Part shown: in pieces, positions 7,745 through 16,112 of the stretch
Layout of the letters: the number at the start of each line of letters is the position of its first letter
Numbering within the stretch: the first letter of the stretch is position 1
Assembly: GCA_964482055.1 (NCBI GenBank)
Contig: CAYZVX010000047.1
Coordinates: 1 to 22,311, forward strand
Direction: 5' to 3'
Origin: G020354085 sp964482055
GTDB lineage: Bacteria > Pseudomonadota > Gammaproteobacteria > Acidiferrobacterales > Sulfurifustaceae
Length of the DNA: 22,311 bases
Translations under genes and position numbers: made by a program
The notes under the pieces: generated by a model
What the model was told of the DNA's origin: nothing
The model's input: the letters and a program-made list of their open reading frames with translations, nothing else
The model's database searches: none

Positions 7745-8353
7745 CTAGGCAGCGCTGTCGAGATTGTGCCCCTGCCAACCGTGCGTGAACCGGATGAGCT
7801 CCGGAAAGAACGCGAGGAAATCCGATTCGAGCGCGGCGTAATTGCCGGTGAGCTCCTGCACCGCGTCCTGCAATACCCGCGCGCGCGGAAAGCGATTGAA
7901 GCGCCGCGCGATGCCGTTGAGCGCGGCGTCAACCGATGCGATTTGCGCGTACGACGCCAGCCAGTCCTCGCGCGTCATGTGCGGCAGCACTCGTTGCAGG
8001 CGCTGCGGATAGCTCGCGCGCGGCGGCTGCAGCGCCGCATAGACCTGCGCGGTGAAGACCTCGAGCGGCGTGGTGCTGAACCGGCCCCAGTGGGCGGCGA
8101 GGAAATGGTCGTAGAACACATCGACCAGAATGCCCGCGAAGCGCCGGCGCGCGCGGCTCACGCGTGATCGGCTCGTTGCGACGATTTCGTGCTGGTCGGT
8201 GTAGCGATCGATGGCGCGGTGCAGCCGGATGGCGTCGCGGATCGCCGGCGTGTGCTCATCGCCAAGCGCGCCCTTGACGAAATCGCCGAGCAAGGCGCCA
8301 AGGATCGCGGCGTCGGACTCGTGGGAAAGAAAGGTGTGCGCGAGGTAATTCAT
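7745..8353 (-). CDS. acpH: Acyl carrier protein phosphodiesterase (AcpH/DUF479)
   Basis: Cytosolic hydrolase that removes the 4'-phosphopantetheine arm from acyl carrier protein. The chosen start begins MNYLAHTFLSHESDAAILG, matching the family N-terminus (MNFLAHLHLA in E. coli), and gives 202 residues. His6 and Asp24 (GDFVKG), a RAIDRYTD segment and DVFYDHFLAAHW fit the metal-dependent HD-like fold of the family. No strong Shine-Dalgarno precedes it. An alternative ATG 27 bp upstream (MPAVVRHAV) cannot be excluded. In some genomes homologues are annotated only as DUF479. Confidence 0.85.
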   Translation of the reverse strand: MNYLAHTFLSHESDAAILGALLGDFVKGALGDEHTPAIRDAIRLHRAIDRYTDQHEIVATSRSRVSRARRRFAGILVDVFYDHFLAAHWGRFSTTPLEVFTAQVYAALQPPRASYPQRLQRVLPHMTREDWLASYAQIASVDAALNGIARRFNRFPRARVLQDAVQELTGNYAALESDFLAFFPELIRFTHGWQGHNLDSAA

Positions 8354-8503
8354 GACCGCGTGGCGGACAACGGCCGGCATGATCGCACAACCGCCGAGGG
8401 CGCGAATAGTGTGCGTCCTTTTCCCGGGCACAAGCCTTAGTTACGATGCCGGGCCGGCCAGCTGCGCGTGCCGGGACCCGAATAACCACACGAGGAGCAG
8501 AGC

Positions 8504-9379
8504 ATGAGCATCGAAGCTGATCTGGCAAGCCTGACCCCGAAGCCCAAGACCGAGCTCACGCGCCGCGAGTTCGTCGTAACGCTGCTGGGCGCCGGTTTTG
8601 CCGCCGCCGTGCAACCGGTGGCGTCTCAGACCGCCATCAAGACCGATACCGCCGGGCTCAGTGCCGGCGAGGTGAAGATCCCGACCACGGATGGGAGCAT
8701 TCCCGCCTATCGCGCCATGCCGGCCACGGGCAGCAACTTTCCAGTGGTGCTGGTCGTCTCCGAGATCTTCGGCGTGCACGAGTACATCGCCGACACTTGC
8801 CGGCGGCTCGCCAAGCTCGGTTACCTCGCCGTCGCACCGGAGCTGTTCGTGCGCCTGGGTGACGTGCGCAAGCTGCCCGATGTCCAGACCATTCTCACTA
8901 CCGTCGTGGCGAAGACGCCGGATGCGCAGGTGCTGTCCGACCTCGACGCCACCGCCAAGTGGGCGGCCGCCAACGGCGGCAATGGCGAGAAGCTCGCCAT
9001 CACCGGCTTCTGCTGGGGCGGGCGCATCGTGTGGCTGTACGCCGCGCACAACCCGAAGCTAAAGGCCGGCGTCGCCTGGTACGGCCGGCTCACCGGCGAC
9101 AAGGATGAGCTTCACCCCAGGCAGCCGATCGAGCTCGCCGCCGAGATCAAGGCCCCGGTGCTCGGCCTGTACGGCGGCGCCGACCAGGGCATCCCCGTCG
9201 AGGTGGTCGAGATGTTCCAGGACGACCTCAAGGCGGCGAAGAGCCGCTCCGAGATCGTGATCTATCCCGAGGCTCCGCATGCTTTCCACGCCGACTATCG
9301 GCCGAGCTATCGCAAGCAACCGGCCGAGGACGGCTGGAAGCGCATGCAGGCCTGGTTCAAGCAGCACGGCGTGAGCTGA
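8504..9379 (+). CDS. Tat-exported dienelactone hydrolase family protein
   Basis: Alpha/beta hydrolase of the dienelactone hydrolase family, 291 residues. The catalytic triad is Cys170 (GFCWGGR), Asp227 (YGGADQG) and His259 (EAPHAFH). A conserved SEIFGVHE loop lies at 86-93. The N-terminus has Arg20-Arg21 in TRREFVVTLLGAGFAAAV, a twin-arginine-type signal, so the enzyme probably acts outside the cytoplasm or on the membrane. GAGGAG lies 7 bp before the ATG. It is divergent from acpH. The substrate is unknown; no chlorocatechol or aromatic pathway genes are nearby, so a general esterase role is as likely as dienelactone cleavage. Confidence 0.9.
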   Translation: MSIEADLASLTPKPKTELTRREFVVTLLGAGFAAAVQPVASQTAIKTDTAGLSAGEVKIPTTDGSIPAYRAMPATGSNFPVVLVVSEIFGVHEYIADTCRRLAKLGYLAVAPELFVRLGDVRKLPDVQTILTTVVAKTPDAQVLSDLDATAKWAAANGGNGEKLAITGFCWGGRIVWLYAAHNPKLKAGVAWYGRLTGDKDELHPRQPIELAAEIKAPVLGLYGGADQGIPVEVVEMFQDDLKAAKSRSEIVIYPEAPHAFHADYRPSYRKQPAEDGWKRMQAWFKQHGVS

Positions 9380-9442
9380 CCGGCTGCGCGCCAGCCGCCC
9401 GGGCCGACCCCCGCGGTCCGGGTGGTCCGCGCTCGTTCGGCG

Positions 9443-9456
9443 TTGACCGAAATCAA
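9443..9456 (+). promoter_or_regulatory. Near-consensus FNR/ANR site upstream of trpB2
   Basis: TTGACCGAAATCAA matches the FNR/ANR consensus TTGAT-N4-ATCAA at 9 of 10 specified bases. Its centre (9449.5) is 30.5 bp before the first base of the candidate -10 element at 9480, close to the class II activator spacing of 29.5 bp. Confidence 0.5.
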
Positions 9457-9457
9457 G

Positions 9458-9485
9458 TTGCAGCGCTGACGGATCGCCTGATAAT
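9458..9485 (+). promoter_or_regulatory. Candidate promoter of trpB2
   Basis: TTGCAG (9458-9463), 16 bp, then GATAAT (9480-9485, 5 of 6 consensus) predicts a start near 9491-9492, about 50 bases before the ATG. The -35 is weak, consistent with dependence on an activator bound at 9443-9456. Confidence 0.45.
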
Positions 9486-9540
9486 GGTCGGCGCGCCGAT
9501 GCGCGCTCGATAACTCTAATTGACCACCTGGAGGCAGCCC

Positions 9541-10896
9541 ATGCCGCAGACCAAGATCCTGCTCGATGAGTCGGAGATCCCGACGCAGTGGTACAACGTC
9601 ATCGCCGATATGCCCAATCCGCCGGCGCCGCCGCTCGGGCCCGACGGCAAGCCGGTGCCACCGCAGGCGCTGGGTGCGATCTTCCCGCCGCAGCTCATCG
9701 AACAGGAGGTGAGCGGCAATCGCTGGATCCCGATTCCGGAGCCGGTGCGCGAGATCTACCGCCTGTGGCGCCCGAGCCCGCTTTACCGCGCGCATCGCCT
9801 GGAAGCCGCGCTCGGCACGCCGGCCAGGATCTACTACAAGTACGAGGGCGTGAGCCCGGCCGGCTCGCACAAGCCGAACACGGCGGTGGCGCAGGCCTAC
9901 TACAACAAGGAGGCCGGCATCCACCGGCTCACCACCGAGACCGGCGCCGGGCAGTGGGGCTCCTCGCTCGCGCTCGCCGGGCGCATGTTCGGCATCGAGG
10001 TGCGCGTGTACATGGTCAAGGTGAGCTACGAGCAGAAGCCCTTTCGCCGCTCCATGATGCAGACCTGGGGCGCGGAGGTGCTGGCGAGCCCGACCAACCT
10101 CACCGAGGCCGGGCGCAAGATCCTGGCGCAGGATCCGAACTGTCCCGGCTCGCTCGGTATCGCGATCTCCGAGGCCGTGGAAGAGGCGGCCACGCGCAAG
10201 GACACGAACTATTCGCTGGGGAGTGTGCTCAACCACGTGCTGCACCACCAGACCGTCATCGGCCAGGAAGCGAAGGCACAGATGGCCAAGGCCGGCGACT
10301 ATCCGGACGTGGTGATCGGTTGCTGCGGCGGCGGTTCGAACTTCGCCGGCATCGCGTTCCCGTTCTTCGCCGACAAGGCCGCGGGCAAGAAGGTGCGTCT
10401 GCTCGCCGTCGAGCCCGCCTCCTGCCCGACGCTCACCAAGGGCGTGTATGCCTATGACTTCGGCGATGCCATCGGCATGACGCCGCTCATGAAGATGTAC
10501 ACGCTCGGCCACGATTTCGTGCCGCCCGGCATCCACGCCGGCGGGCTGCGCTACCACGGCGACTCCCCGCTCGTCTCGCAGCTCGTGCACGAGGGCCTGA
10601 TCGAGGCGATCGCGGTCAAGCAGCTGCCAACCTTCGAGGCCGGTGTGCAGTTCGCGCGCGCCGAGGGCATCATCCCGGCGCCCGAGTCCTGTCATGCGAT
10701 CCGCGCGGCGATCGACGAGGCGCTCGCCGCCAAGCAGACCGGCGAGCCCAAGGTGATCCTGTTCAATCTCTCCGGTCACGGGCACTTCGACATGGCGGCG
10801 TACGACAAGTACTTCGCCGGGCAGCTTGAGGACTACGAGTACCCGAAGGCGGCGATCGAGGAGTCGATCAAGCACCTGCCGAAGGTCGCGGCCTAG
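9541..10896 (+). CDS. trpB2: TrpB2-type tryptophan synthase beta-like PLP enzyme
   Basis: Pyridoxal-phosphate enzyme of the TrpB2 branch, which can join indole and serine to make tryptophan without the usual TrpA partner. At 451 residues it is longer than ordinary TrpB (about 400), with the TrpB2 N-terminal extension. Lys111 (GSHKPNTA) is the PLP lysine, Glu133 (TETGAGQWG) the catalytic glutamate equivalent, and GGGSN (263-267) binds phosphate. The ATG at 9541 has GGAGG 6 bp upstream; a TTG at 9520 is less likely. No trpA or other trp gene is in the window, so it is an orphan copy and may serve indole salvage. An SDR gene follows within 20 bp. An FNR-like promoter precedes it. Confidence 0.92.
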   Translation: MPQTKILLDESEIPTQWYNVIADMPNPPAPPLGPDGKPVPPQALGAIFPPQLIEQEVSGNRWIPIPEPVREIYRLWRPSPLYRAHRLEAALGTPARIYYKYEGVSPAGSHKPNTAVAQAYYNKEAGIHRLTTETGAGQWGSSLALAGRMFGIEVRVYMVKVSYEQKPFRRSMMQTWGAEVLASPTNLTEAGRKILAQDPNCPGSLGIAISEAVEEAATRKDTNYSLGSVLNHVLHHQTVIGQEAKAQMAKAGDYPDVVIGCCGGGSNFAGIAFPFFADKAAGKKVRLLAVEPASCPTLTKGVYAYDFGDAIGMTPLMKMYTLGHDFVPPGIHAGGLRYHGDSPLVSQLVHEGLIEAIAVKQLPTFEAGVQFARAEGIIPAPESCHAIRAAIDEALAAKQTGEPKVILFNLSGHGHFDMAAYDKYFAGQLEDYEYPKAAIEESIKHLPKVAA

Positions 10897-10911
10897 GCGT
10901 TCGTGCGCCGC

Positions 10912-11721
<810 letters not shown>

Positions 11722-11740
11722 GCTGCGCGCGCGACCGCGC

Positions 11741-12331
11741 CTAAGAAGAGCGGCTGGCGGATTCGATGTCGATCACGCGGCGGTTGCGGAATACCACGGT
11801 GCGCGCCAGCGCCTCGCCCGTTCCGCGGTAGGTCCAGCGTTCCGTCGTAATCGTGTAGCGCCGGCGCAGTACCGGGTCGAGCGGCTCCGTGCGTTTTTCC
11901 GTCACCTGCGTGCGCGCCGCCGGCGGCCCGCATTTGCGCAATACTTCGAATTTGGTATCGCCAATCTCGACGATCCGCGCGCTGCACTCGCCACCCGGTG
12001 CCGGCGCATAGGGACGCGTGTCGATGGTTTTGAGCACCCCGTTGCGAAACCCGAGTATGCGGATCAACCGGTTCGGCCCGAGGTCGTAGATCCACTCGGC
12101 GTAGGCAACGGTCGTGCTGCGCTCGAAGGCCTCATCCGGCGATCGCTGCAGCAGTTCCTCCTCCCAGGTCTCGCTCCAGTCGGGCACCCCGCACTTGCCG
12201 AGGACCTCCTCTTCCCTGGCGTTGACCTCGATCAGCTGCTCCCCGCAGTAAAACGCCGGGGCCAGCGCCGGCGCCCACAGCAGGACCGCGGCGATCGCGC
12301 AAAGCGGGCGCGTCAACGGTGGGCGGCGCAT
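11741..12331 (-). CDS. DUF2845 secreted protein
   Basis: Periplasmic protein of unknown function, 196 residues. It has a signal peptide (hydrophobic 10-20, cleavage after APA at about 26). Two copies of the DUF2845 cysteine repeat follow. The first is at about 28-54 (YCGEQLIEV...EVLGKCGVPDWSE). The second is at about 113-141 (ECSARIVEIGDTKFEVLRKCGPP). Each carries a Cys pair about 19 residues apart that could form a disulfide. No good Shine-Dalgarno precedes the ATG. It converges with the SDR gene (19-bp gap) and is divergent from the old yellow enzyme gene, so the FNR-type site between them could influence both. Confidence 0.85.
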   Translation of the reverse strand: MRRPPLTRPLCAIAAVLLWAPALAPAFYCGEQLIEVNAREEEVLGKCGVPDWSETWEEELLQRSPDEAFERSTTVAYAEWIYDLGPNRLIRILGFRNGVLKTIDTRPYAPAPGGECSARIVEIGDTKFEVLRKCGPPAARTQVTEKRTEPLDPVLRRRYTITTERWTYRGTGEALARTVVFRNRRVIDIESASRSS

Positions 12332-12378
12332 GCGCGTAATTTTGACACCCCGGACCCGGGACCGACAACGAACCGGTT

Positions 12379-12392
12379 TTGATGAAGATCAA
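12379..12392 (+). promoter_or_regulatory. Perfect FNR/ANR consensus site
   Basis: TTGATGAAGATCAA matches TTGAT-N4-ATCAA at all ten specified bases. The centre lies at 12385.5. With the candidate -10 at 12415-12420, the site centres at -41.5 from a start at 12427, the classic class II activator position. Confidence 0.7.
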
Positions 12393-12414
12393 CGAGTCGC
12401 GCCGCCGCGTTTGA

Positions 12415-12420
12415 GATACT
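12415..12420 (+). promoter_or_regulatory. Candidate -10 element of the old yellow enzyme promoter
   Basis: GATACT (4 of 6 consensus) sits 22 bp after the FNR/ANR box. There is no good -35 hexamer, as expected when an activator overlaps that position. The predicted start near 12427 leaves a 48-base leader before the ATG. Confidence 0.5.
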
Positions 12421-12474
12421 GTTTTTCGACGAGCACTTGATCGGCGTGCCGCCATCGACCGGAGAGCTGCCAGC

Positions 12475-13542
12475 ATGGCCCAGTTGTTTTCGCCGTTGCG
12501 CCTGCGTGAGGTCACGTTCCGCAATCGGGTCTTCGTCTCGCCGATGTGTCAGTACTCGGCGGTCGACGGCCTCGCCAATGACTGGCACCTCGTGCACTTG
12601 GGCAGCCGCGCCGTCGGCGGGGCGGGGCTCGTCATGGTGGAGGCAAGCGCGGTTGCGCCGGAAGGCCGCATCACGCCGGCGTGTCTCGGCATCTGGTCGG
12701 ATGCGCATGCACGCGCCTTTGCCCCGATCGTCGGCTTCATCAAGGCCAGCGGGGCGGTTGCCGGGATCCAGCTCGCGCACGCCGGGCGCAAGGCCTCGAC
12801 CGATCTGCCCTGGAAGGGTGGCAAGCCGCTCACCGAAGGGCAGGGCGGTTGGCAGACCGTGGCGCCGAGCCCCATCCCGTTCGCGCCGGGCTATCCGCTG
12901 CCGCGCGCCCTCACGGCCGCCGAGATCGACAGGGTGGTTACGCGGTTCGTCGATGCCGCGCGGCGCGCACTCGCCGCTGGTTTCGAGGTGGTGGAGCTGC
13001 ACATGGCGCACGGCTATCTGCTGCACGAGTTCCTGTCGCCGCTGTCCAACCAGCGCACCGACGAGTACGGCGGATCGCTCGACAACCGCCTGCGCCTGCC
13101 GCTGCGCGTGGCGCGCGCGGTGCGCGAGGTCTGGCCGCCCGAGCGCCCGCTGTTCGTGCGCATCTCGGCGACCGACTGGATGCCGGACGGCTGGGACCTG
13201 GTGCAGTCGATCGAGCTCGCGCGCCGGCTCAAGGACGCCGGCATCGATTTGATCGACTGCTCGAGCGGTGGGCTCGTGCCCGATGCCAAGATGCCCGCGG
13301 GCCCCGGCTTTCAGACACCGTTCGCCACCGCGATCCGGCGCGAGGCGGGCATCGCCACCGGTGCGGTTGGGCTCATTACCAACGCGATGCAGGCCGAGCA
13401 GATCGTTGCCACCGGGCTGGCCGATGCCGTGTTGCTCGGCCGCGAGCTGCTGCGCGATCCGTATTGGCCGCTGCACGCGGCGCACGCGCTCGGCGCGCAG
13501 GCTCCGTGGCCCAACCAGTATCTGCGCGCCAAGCCGGGCTGA
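12475..13542 (+). CDS. Old yellow enzyme (NADH:flavin oxidoreductase, YqjM-like)
   Basis: FMN-dependent ene-reductase that reduces activated C=C bonds of enones and similar electrophiles with NAD(P)H. The 355-residue barrel has hallmarks of the thermophilic-like YqjM/XenA class. These are Cys25 in SPMCQYS near the flavin, the substrate-binding pair His176/His179 (LHMAHGY), the SNQRTDEYGGS loop (191-201) and a C-terminal LGRELLRDPYWP segment. The start has GGAG 8 bp upstream. It is transcribed alone between a divergent DUF2845 gene and the sphingolipid locus. The FNR/ANR-type promoter upstream suggests induction at low oxygen. Confidence 0.94.
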   Translation: MAQLFSPLRLREVTFRNRVFVSPMCQYSAVDGLANDWHLVHLGSRAVGGAGLVMVEASAVAPEGRITPACLGIWSDAHARAFAPIVGFIKASGAVAGIQLAHAGRKASTDLPWKGGKPLTEGQGGWQTVAPSPIPFAPGYPLPRALTAAEIDRVVTRFVDAARRALAAGFEVVELHMAHGYLLHEFLSPLSNQRTDEYGGSLDNRLRLPLRVARAVREVWPPERPLFVRISATDWMPDGWDLVQSIELARRLKDAGIDLIDCSSGGLVPDAKMPAGPGFQTPFATAIRREAGIATGAVGLITNAMQAEQIVATGLADAVLLGRELLRDPYWPLHAAHALGAQAPWPNQYLRAKPG

Positions 13543-13578
13543 CATCTTCTTTAGGATGTCATGCGCGGCACGAGCCGC

Positions 13579-13606
13579 CACCGTCTCGGCCCGGCCAGAG
13601 ACGGTG
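13579..13606 (+). terminator. Stable hairpin after the old yellow enzyme gene
   Basis: CACCGTCTC (13579-13587) pairs perfectly with GAGACGGTG (13598-13606) around a 10-base loop, 37 bp after the stop codon. No T-run follows directly; a run of eight T lies at 13669-13676. It may stop transcription with Rho or protect the 3' end, so the terminator call is tentative. Confidence 0.35.
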
Positions 13607-13690
13607 CTTCGCCGTGGCCGCGCGCATCCGGCACGGTCGCGGTCGGGGCCGGCGCGATGGTGCGGCGCTTTTTTTTGCGGCGGACGCGTA

Positions 13691-13699
13691 TGTCATAAT
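13691..13699 (+). promoter_or_regulatory. Extended -10 promoter of the sphingolipid operon
   Basis: TGTCATAAT (TG, one base, then CATAAT with 5 of 6 consensus) is an extended -10 element. Only an eight-T tract lies at the -35 position. The predicted start near 13706 gives a 66-base leader before the TTG start of the SPT gene. Confidence 0.5.
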
Positions 13700-13771
13700 G
13701 CTTACAGGACTGTGACAGCTTGGGGAGCAGCCGAATAACGAGGCTGCCGCAACAAAAAAGGAGCCGAGGCA

Positions 13772-15067
13772 TTGCCTATGGATCGCGAAGCGGCAACACG
13801 TGCGATTAACCACACTGCGAGCGCCCAGACCGACAGCGTGACGGCGGCCGGCCGACCAGCCGAAAGCACGGCGGATCGGAGTGCCTTGCCCCTGTTCCGC
13901 AAGGTCCGCGACTACAGGATGGCGGACCAGGTGCGGGCCATGGGCCTGTATCCGTACTTCCGCGAGATTTCCTCGGCCCAGGACACCGAGGTCATCATCG
14001 ATGGCAAGAAGGTCCTGATGCTCGGTTCGAACAGCTACCTCGGGCTCACCAACCACCCGAAGGTCAAGGAGGCCGCGCGCCGGGCGATCGAGCAATACGG
14101 CACCGGCTGCGCCGGCTCGCGCTTCCTCAACGGCACGCTCGAGATTCACATCAAGCTCGAGCAGGCGCTCGCGCAGCTGGTCGGCAAGGAAGCCGCGCTC
14201 CTGTACAGCACCGGGTTCCAGGTGAACCTCGGCGTGATCAGCGTCCTGGTCGGCAAGGGCGAGTACATCATCGCCGACAAGAGCAACCACGCGAGCCTCA
14301 ACGAGGGCTGCATGCTGTCGCCGGGGCAGTTGCTGCGCTATGCGCACAACGATGTCGCCGCGCTCGAGCACCGGCTGAAGGGCATCGATCGTAACGCCGG
14401 CAAGCTGATCGTGTTCGACGGCGTGTTCAGCATGGAGGGCGACGTGGCGCCGCTGCCGGACATCTGCCGCCTGGCACGCGAGCACAACGCGGCGATCATG
14501 ATCGACGACGCCCACGCGATCGGCGTGCTCGGGCGCAACGGCGCGGGCACCGCCAGCCACTTCGGCCTGACCGACCAGGTGCAGCTGATCATGGGCACGT
14601 TCAGCAAGTCGCTCGCCAGCCTCGGTGGCTTCATCGCCTCGGACGCGGCCACCATCGACTACCTCAAGCACCATTCGCGCACGCTGATCTTCAGCGCCAG
14701 CATGAGCCCGGCCAACGCCGGTGCGGTGCTGGCGGCGCTCGAGATCATGGCAGCCGAACCGGAACGCATCGCGCGGCTGTGGGCGGTGACCGAGCGCATG
14801 AAGAAGGGGCTGCTGTCGCTCGGCTTCGATCTCGGCGGCTCGCAGAGCCCCATCCTGCCGGTGTATTGCGGCAGCCTCATGAACGCCTTCACCATGTGCA
14901 AGCGCCTGCAGGAAGAGGGCGTGTTCGTGAACCCGATCGTCTCACCGGCGGTGCCGCCCGGCCGCGAGCTCATCCGCATCAGCCTCATGGCGACGCACAC
15001 GGACGCGCAGATCGATTTCGCCCTCGACAAGCTGGCGAAGGTCGGCAAAGAGCTCGGTCTCATCTGA
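13772..15067 (+). CDS. spt: Serine palmitoyltransferase-like alpha-oxoamine synthase
   Basis: PLP enzyme of the alpha-oxoamine synthase family, probably condensing serine with an acyl thioester to 3-ketosphinganine, the first step of sphingolipid synthesis. In its 431 residues Lys279 (GTFSKS) is the PLP lysine, His173 (SNHASLNEG) stacks on PLP, and Asp245/His248 (IDDAHAIG) bind the cofactor. The end (VNPIVSPAVPPG, LIRISLMATHT) is SPT/AONS-like. AAGGAG lies 8 bp before a TTG at 13772 but 14 bp before the ATG at 13778, so TTG is preferred. The first 40 residues are a polar extension. AONS (biotin) and CqsA are relatives, but no bio gene is nearby and the reductase, PAP2 and bCerS-like neighbours favour SPT. 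Confidence 0.82.
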   Translation: MPMDREAATRAINHTASAQTDSVTAAGRPAESTADRSALPLFRKVRDYRMADQVRAMGLYPYFREISSAQDTEVIIDGKKVLMLGSNSYLGLTNHPKVKEAARRAIEQYGTGCAGSRFLNGTLEIHIKLEQALAQLVGKEAALLYSTGFQVNLGVISVLVGKGEYIIADKSNHASLNEGCMLSPGQLLRYAHNDVAALEHRLKGIDRNAGKLIVFDGVFSMEGDVAPLPDICRLAREHNAAIMIDDAHAIGVLGRNGAGTASHFGLTDQVQLIMGTFSKSLASLGGFIASDAATIDYLKHHSRTLIFSASMSPANAGAVLAALEIMAAEPERIARLWAVTERMKKGLLSLGFDLGGSQSPILPVYCGSLMNAFTMCKRLQEEGVFVNPIVSPAVPPGRELIRISLMATHTDAQIDFALDKLAKVGKELGLI

Positions 15068-15108
15068 GCGGCGATGACCGCCGCCGCGCGGACGTCCGGG
15101 CAGCGCGC

Positions 15109-16095
15109 ATGAAGGTCCTGCTCACCGGTGCGAGCGGGTTCGTTGGCAGTCATATCCTCGACCTTCTGGTCGAGCGCGGCATTTCCACCGCGATCCTGCT
15201 TCGGCCGGGCAGCCACCGGCACTTCATCGAGCCGCACCTGTCCCGTGTGGACGTGCGCGTCGGTTCGATCACCGAGCCGGCGAGCCTGGCGGCCGCGCTC
15301 GCGGGAATCACGCACGTCATCCACTGCGCCGGCTGCACCAAGGCGATCGGCCGCGCCGAGTATTACCGCGTCAACCGCGACGGCACGCGCAACCTCGTCG
15401 ATGCGGTCAATCAACGTCAAGCCCAAATTCAGCGATTCGTCCTGATCTCGAGCCTCGCCGCCTCGCACCCGGCGCGCGCCGCGGCGCCGGCGCGCGAGGA
15501 TGATGAGCCCGCGCCAGTGACCCACTACGGACGCAGCAAGCTCGCCGGCGAGCGTGCCGTGCGCGATCATGCCCGCGTGCCGTTCGCGATCCTGCGGCCG
15601 GCCGCGGTGTACGGCCCGCGCGACGGCGATTTCCTGCTCATGTTCAAGGCGGCGCGCTCGCGCTGGGTACCGAGCTTCGGCGCCGGCCGTCAGGAGCTGA
15701 GCCTCGTATACGTGCAGGACGTGGCGCGCGCGGTGATCGCGTTCCTCAATCGCCTGCCGATCGAGAATCGAATCTTCAACGTGGCGCACCGCGCGGTGAC
15801 CACGGCGCATGAGCTGACCGCCGAGATCGGCCGCCAGCTGGGAGTGGACACCGTGCAGGTTCCGCTGCCGCTGCCGCTACTGTGGCCGGCGTGCCTGGCC
15901 GGTGAGGTCATCGCGCGAATCCGCGGACGGCCGAGTATCGTGAACCTGCAAAAATACCCGGAGCTCGCCGCCCCCGGCTGGGTGTGCGACGGCCGGCGGC
16001 TGCGCGAGGAGCTTGGCATCGAGCCGGCCACGGGTTTGCGCGAGGGCATCGCCAGCACGCTTGCCTGGTACCGCCGCCACGGCTGGTTGCGCTGA
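15109..16095 (+). CDS. cerR: CerR-like NAD(P)-dependent epimerase/reductase
   Basis: Extended-SDR protein of 328 residues. It has the Rossmann motif TGASGFVG (glycines 7, 10 and 13), Ser115 (ISSLAAS) and the catalytic pair Tyr140/Lys144 (HYGRSK). In Caulobacter a protein of this family (CerR) reduces the 3-keto group in bacterial ceramide synthesis, a step done by classical SDRs in eukaryotes. Position 41 bp after the SPT gene and upstream of the PAP2 gene supports the same role. The ATG at 15109 starts directly with the Rossmann strand (MKVLLTGASGFVG). The Shine-Dalgarno is weak. Sugar-nucleotide epimerase is the alternative, but no sugar genes are present. Confidence 0.78.
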   Translation: MKVLLTGASGFVGSHILDLLVERGISTAILLRPGSHRHFIEPHLSRVDVRVGSITEPASLAAALAGITHVIHCAGCTKAIGRAEYYRVNRDGTRNLVDAVNQRQAQIQRFVLISSLAASHPARAAAPAREDDEPAPVTHYGRSKLAGERAVRDHARVPFAILRPAAVYGPRDGDFLLMFKAARSRWVPSFGAGRQELSLVYVQDVARAVIAFLNRLPIENRIFNVAHRAVTTAHELTAEIGRQLGVDTVQVPLPLPLLWPACLAGEVIARIRGRPSIVNLQKYPELAAPGWVCDGRRLREELGIEPATGLREGIASTLAWYRRHGWLR

Positions 16096-16112
16096 GGAGT
16101 GGCCCGCCGCAC

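Noticed and set aside
9381..9397. Small hairpin (CGGCTG/CAGCCG) after the dienelactone hydrolase stop
   Set aside because: The stem is only 6 bp and no T-run follows, so it does not stand as a terminator.
7079..9432. A 14-bp repeat, CCGGGTGGTCCGCG, at 7079-7092 and 9419-9432
   Set aside because: Two copies of a 14-mer in 22 kb of GC-rich DNA are close to chance expectation, and neither copy sits at a comparable position.
13772..15067. Identification of the oxoamine synthase as BioF (biotin synthesis)
   Set aside because: No bioB, bioC, bioD or bioH is nearby, the N-terminal extension is not BioF-like and the neighbours fit ceramide synthesis better.
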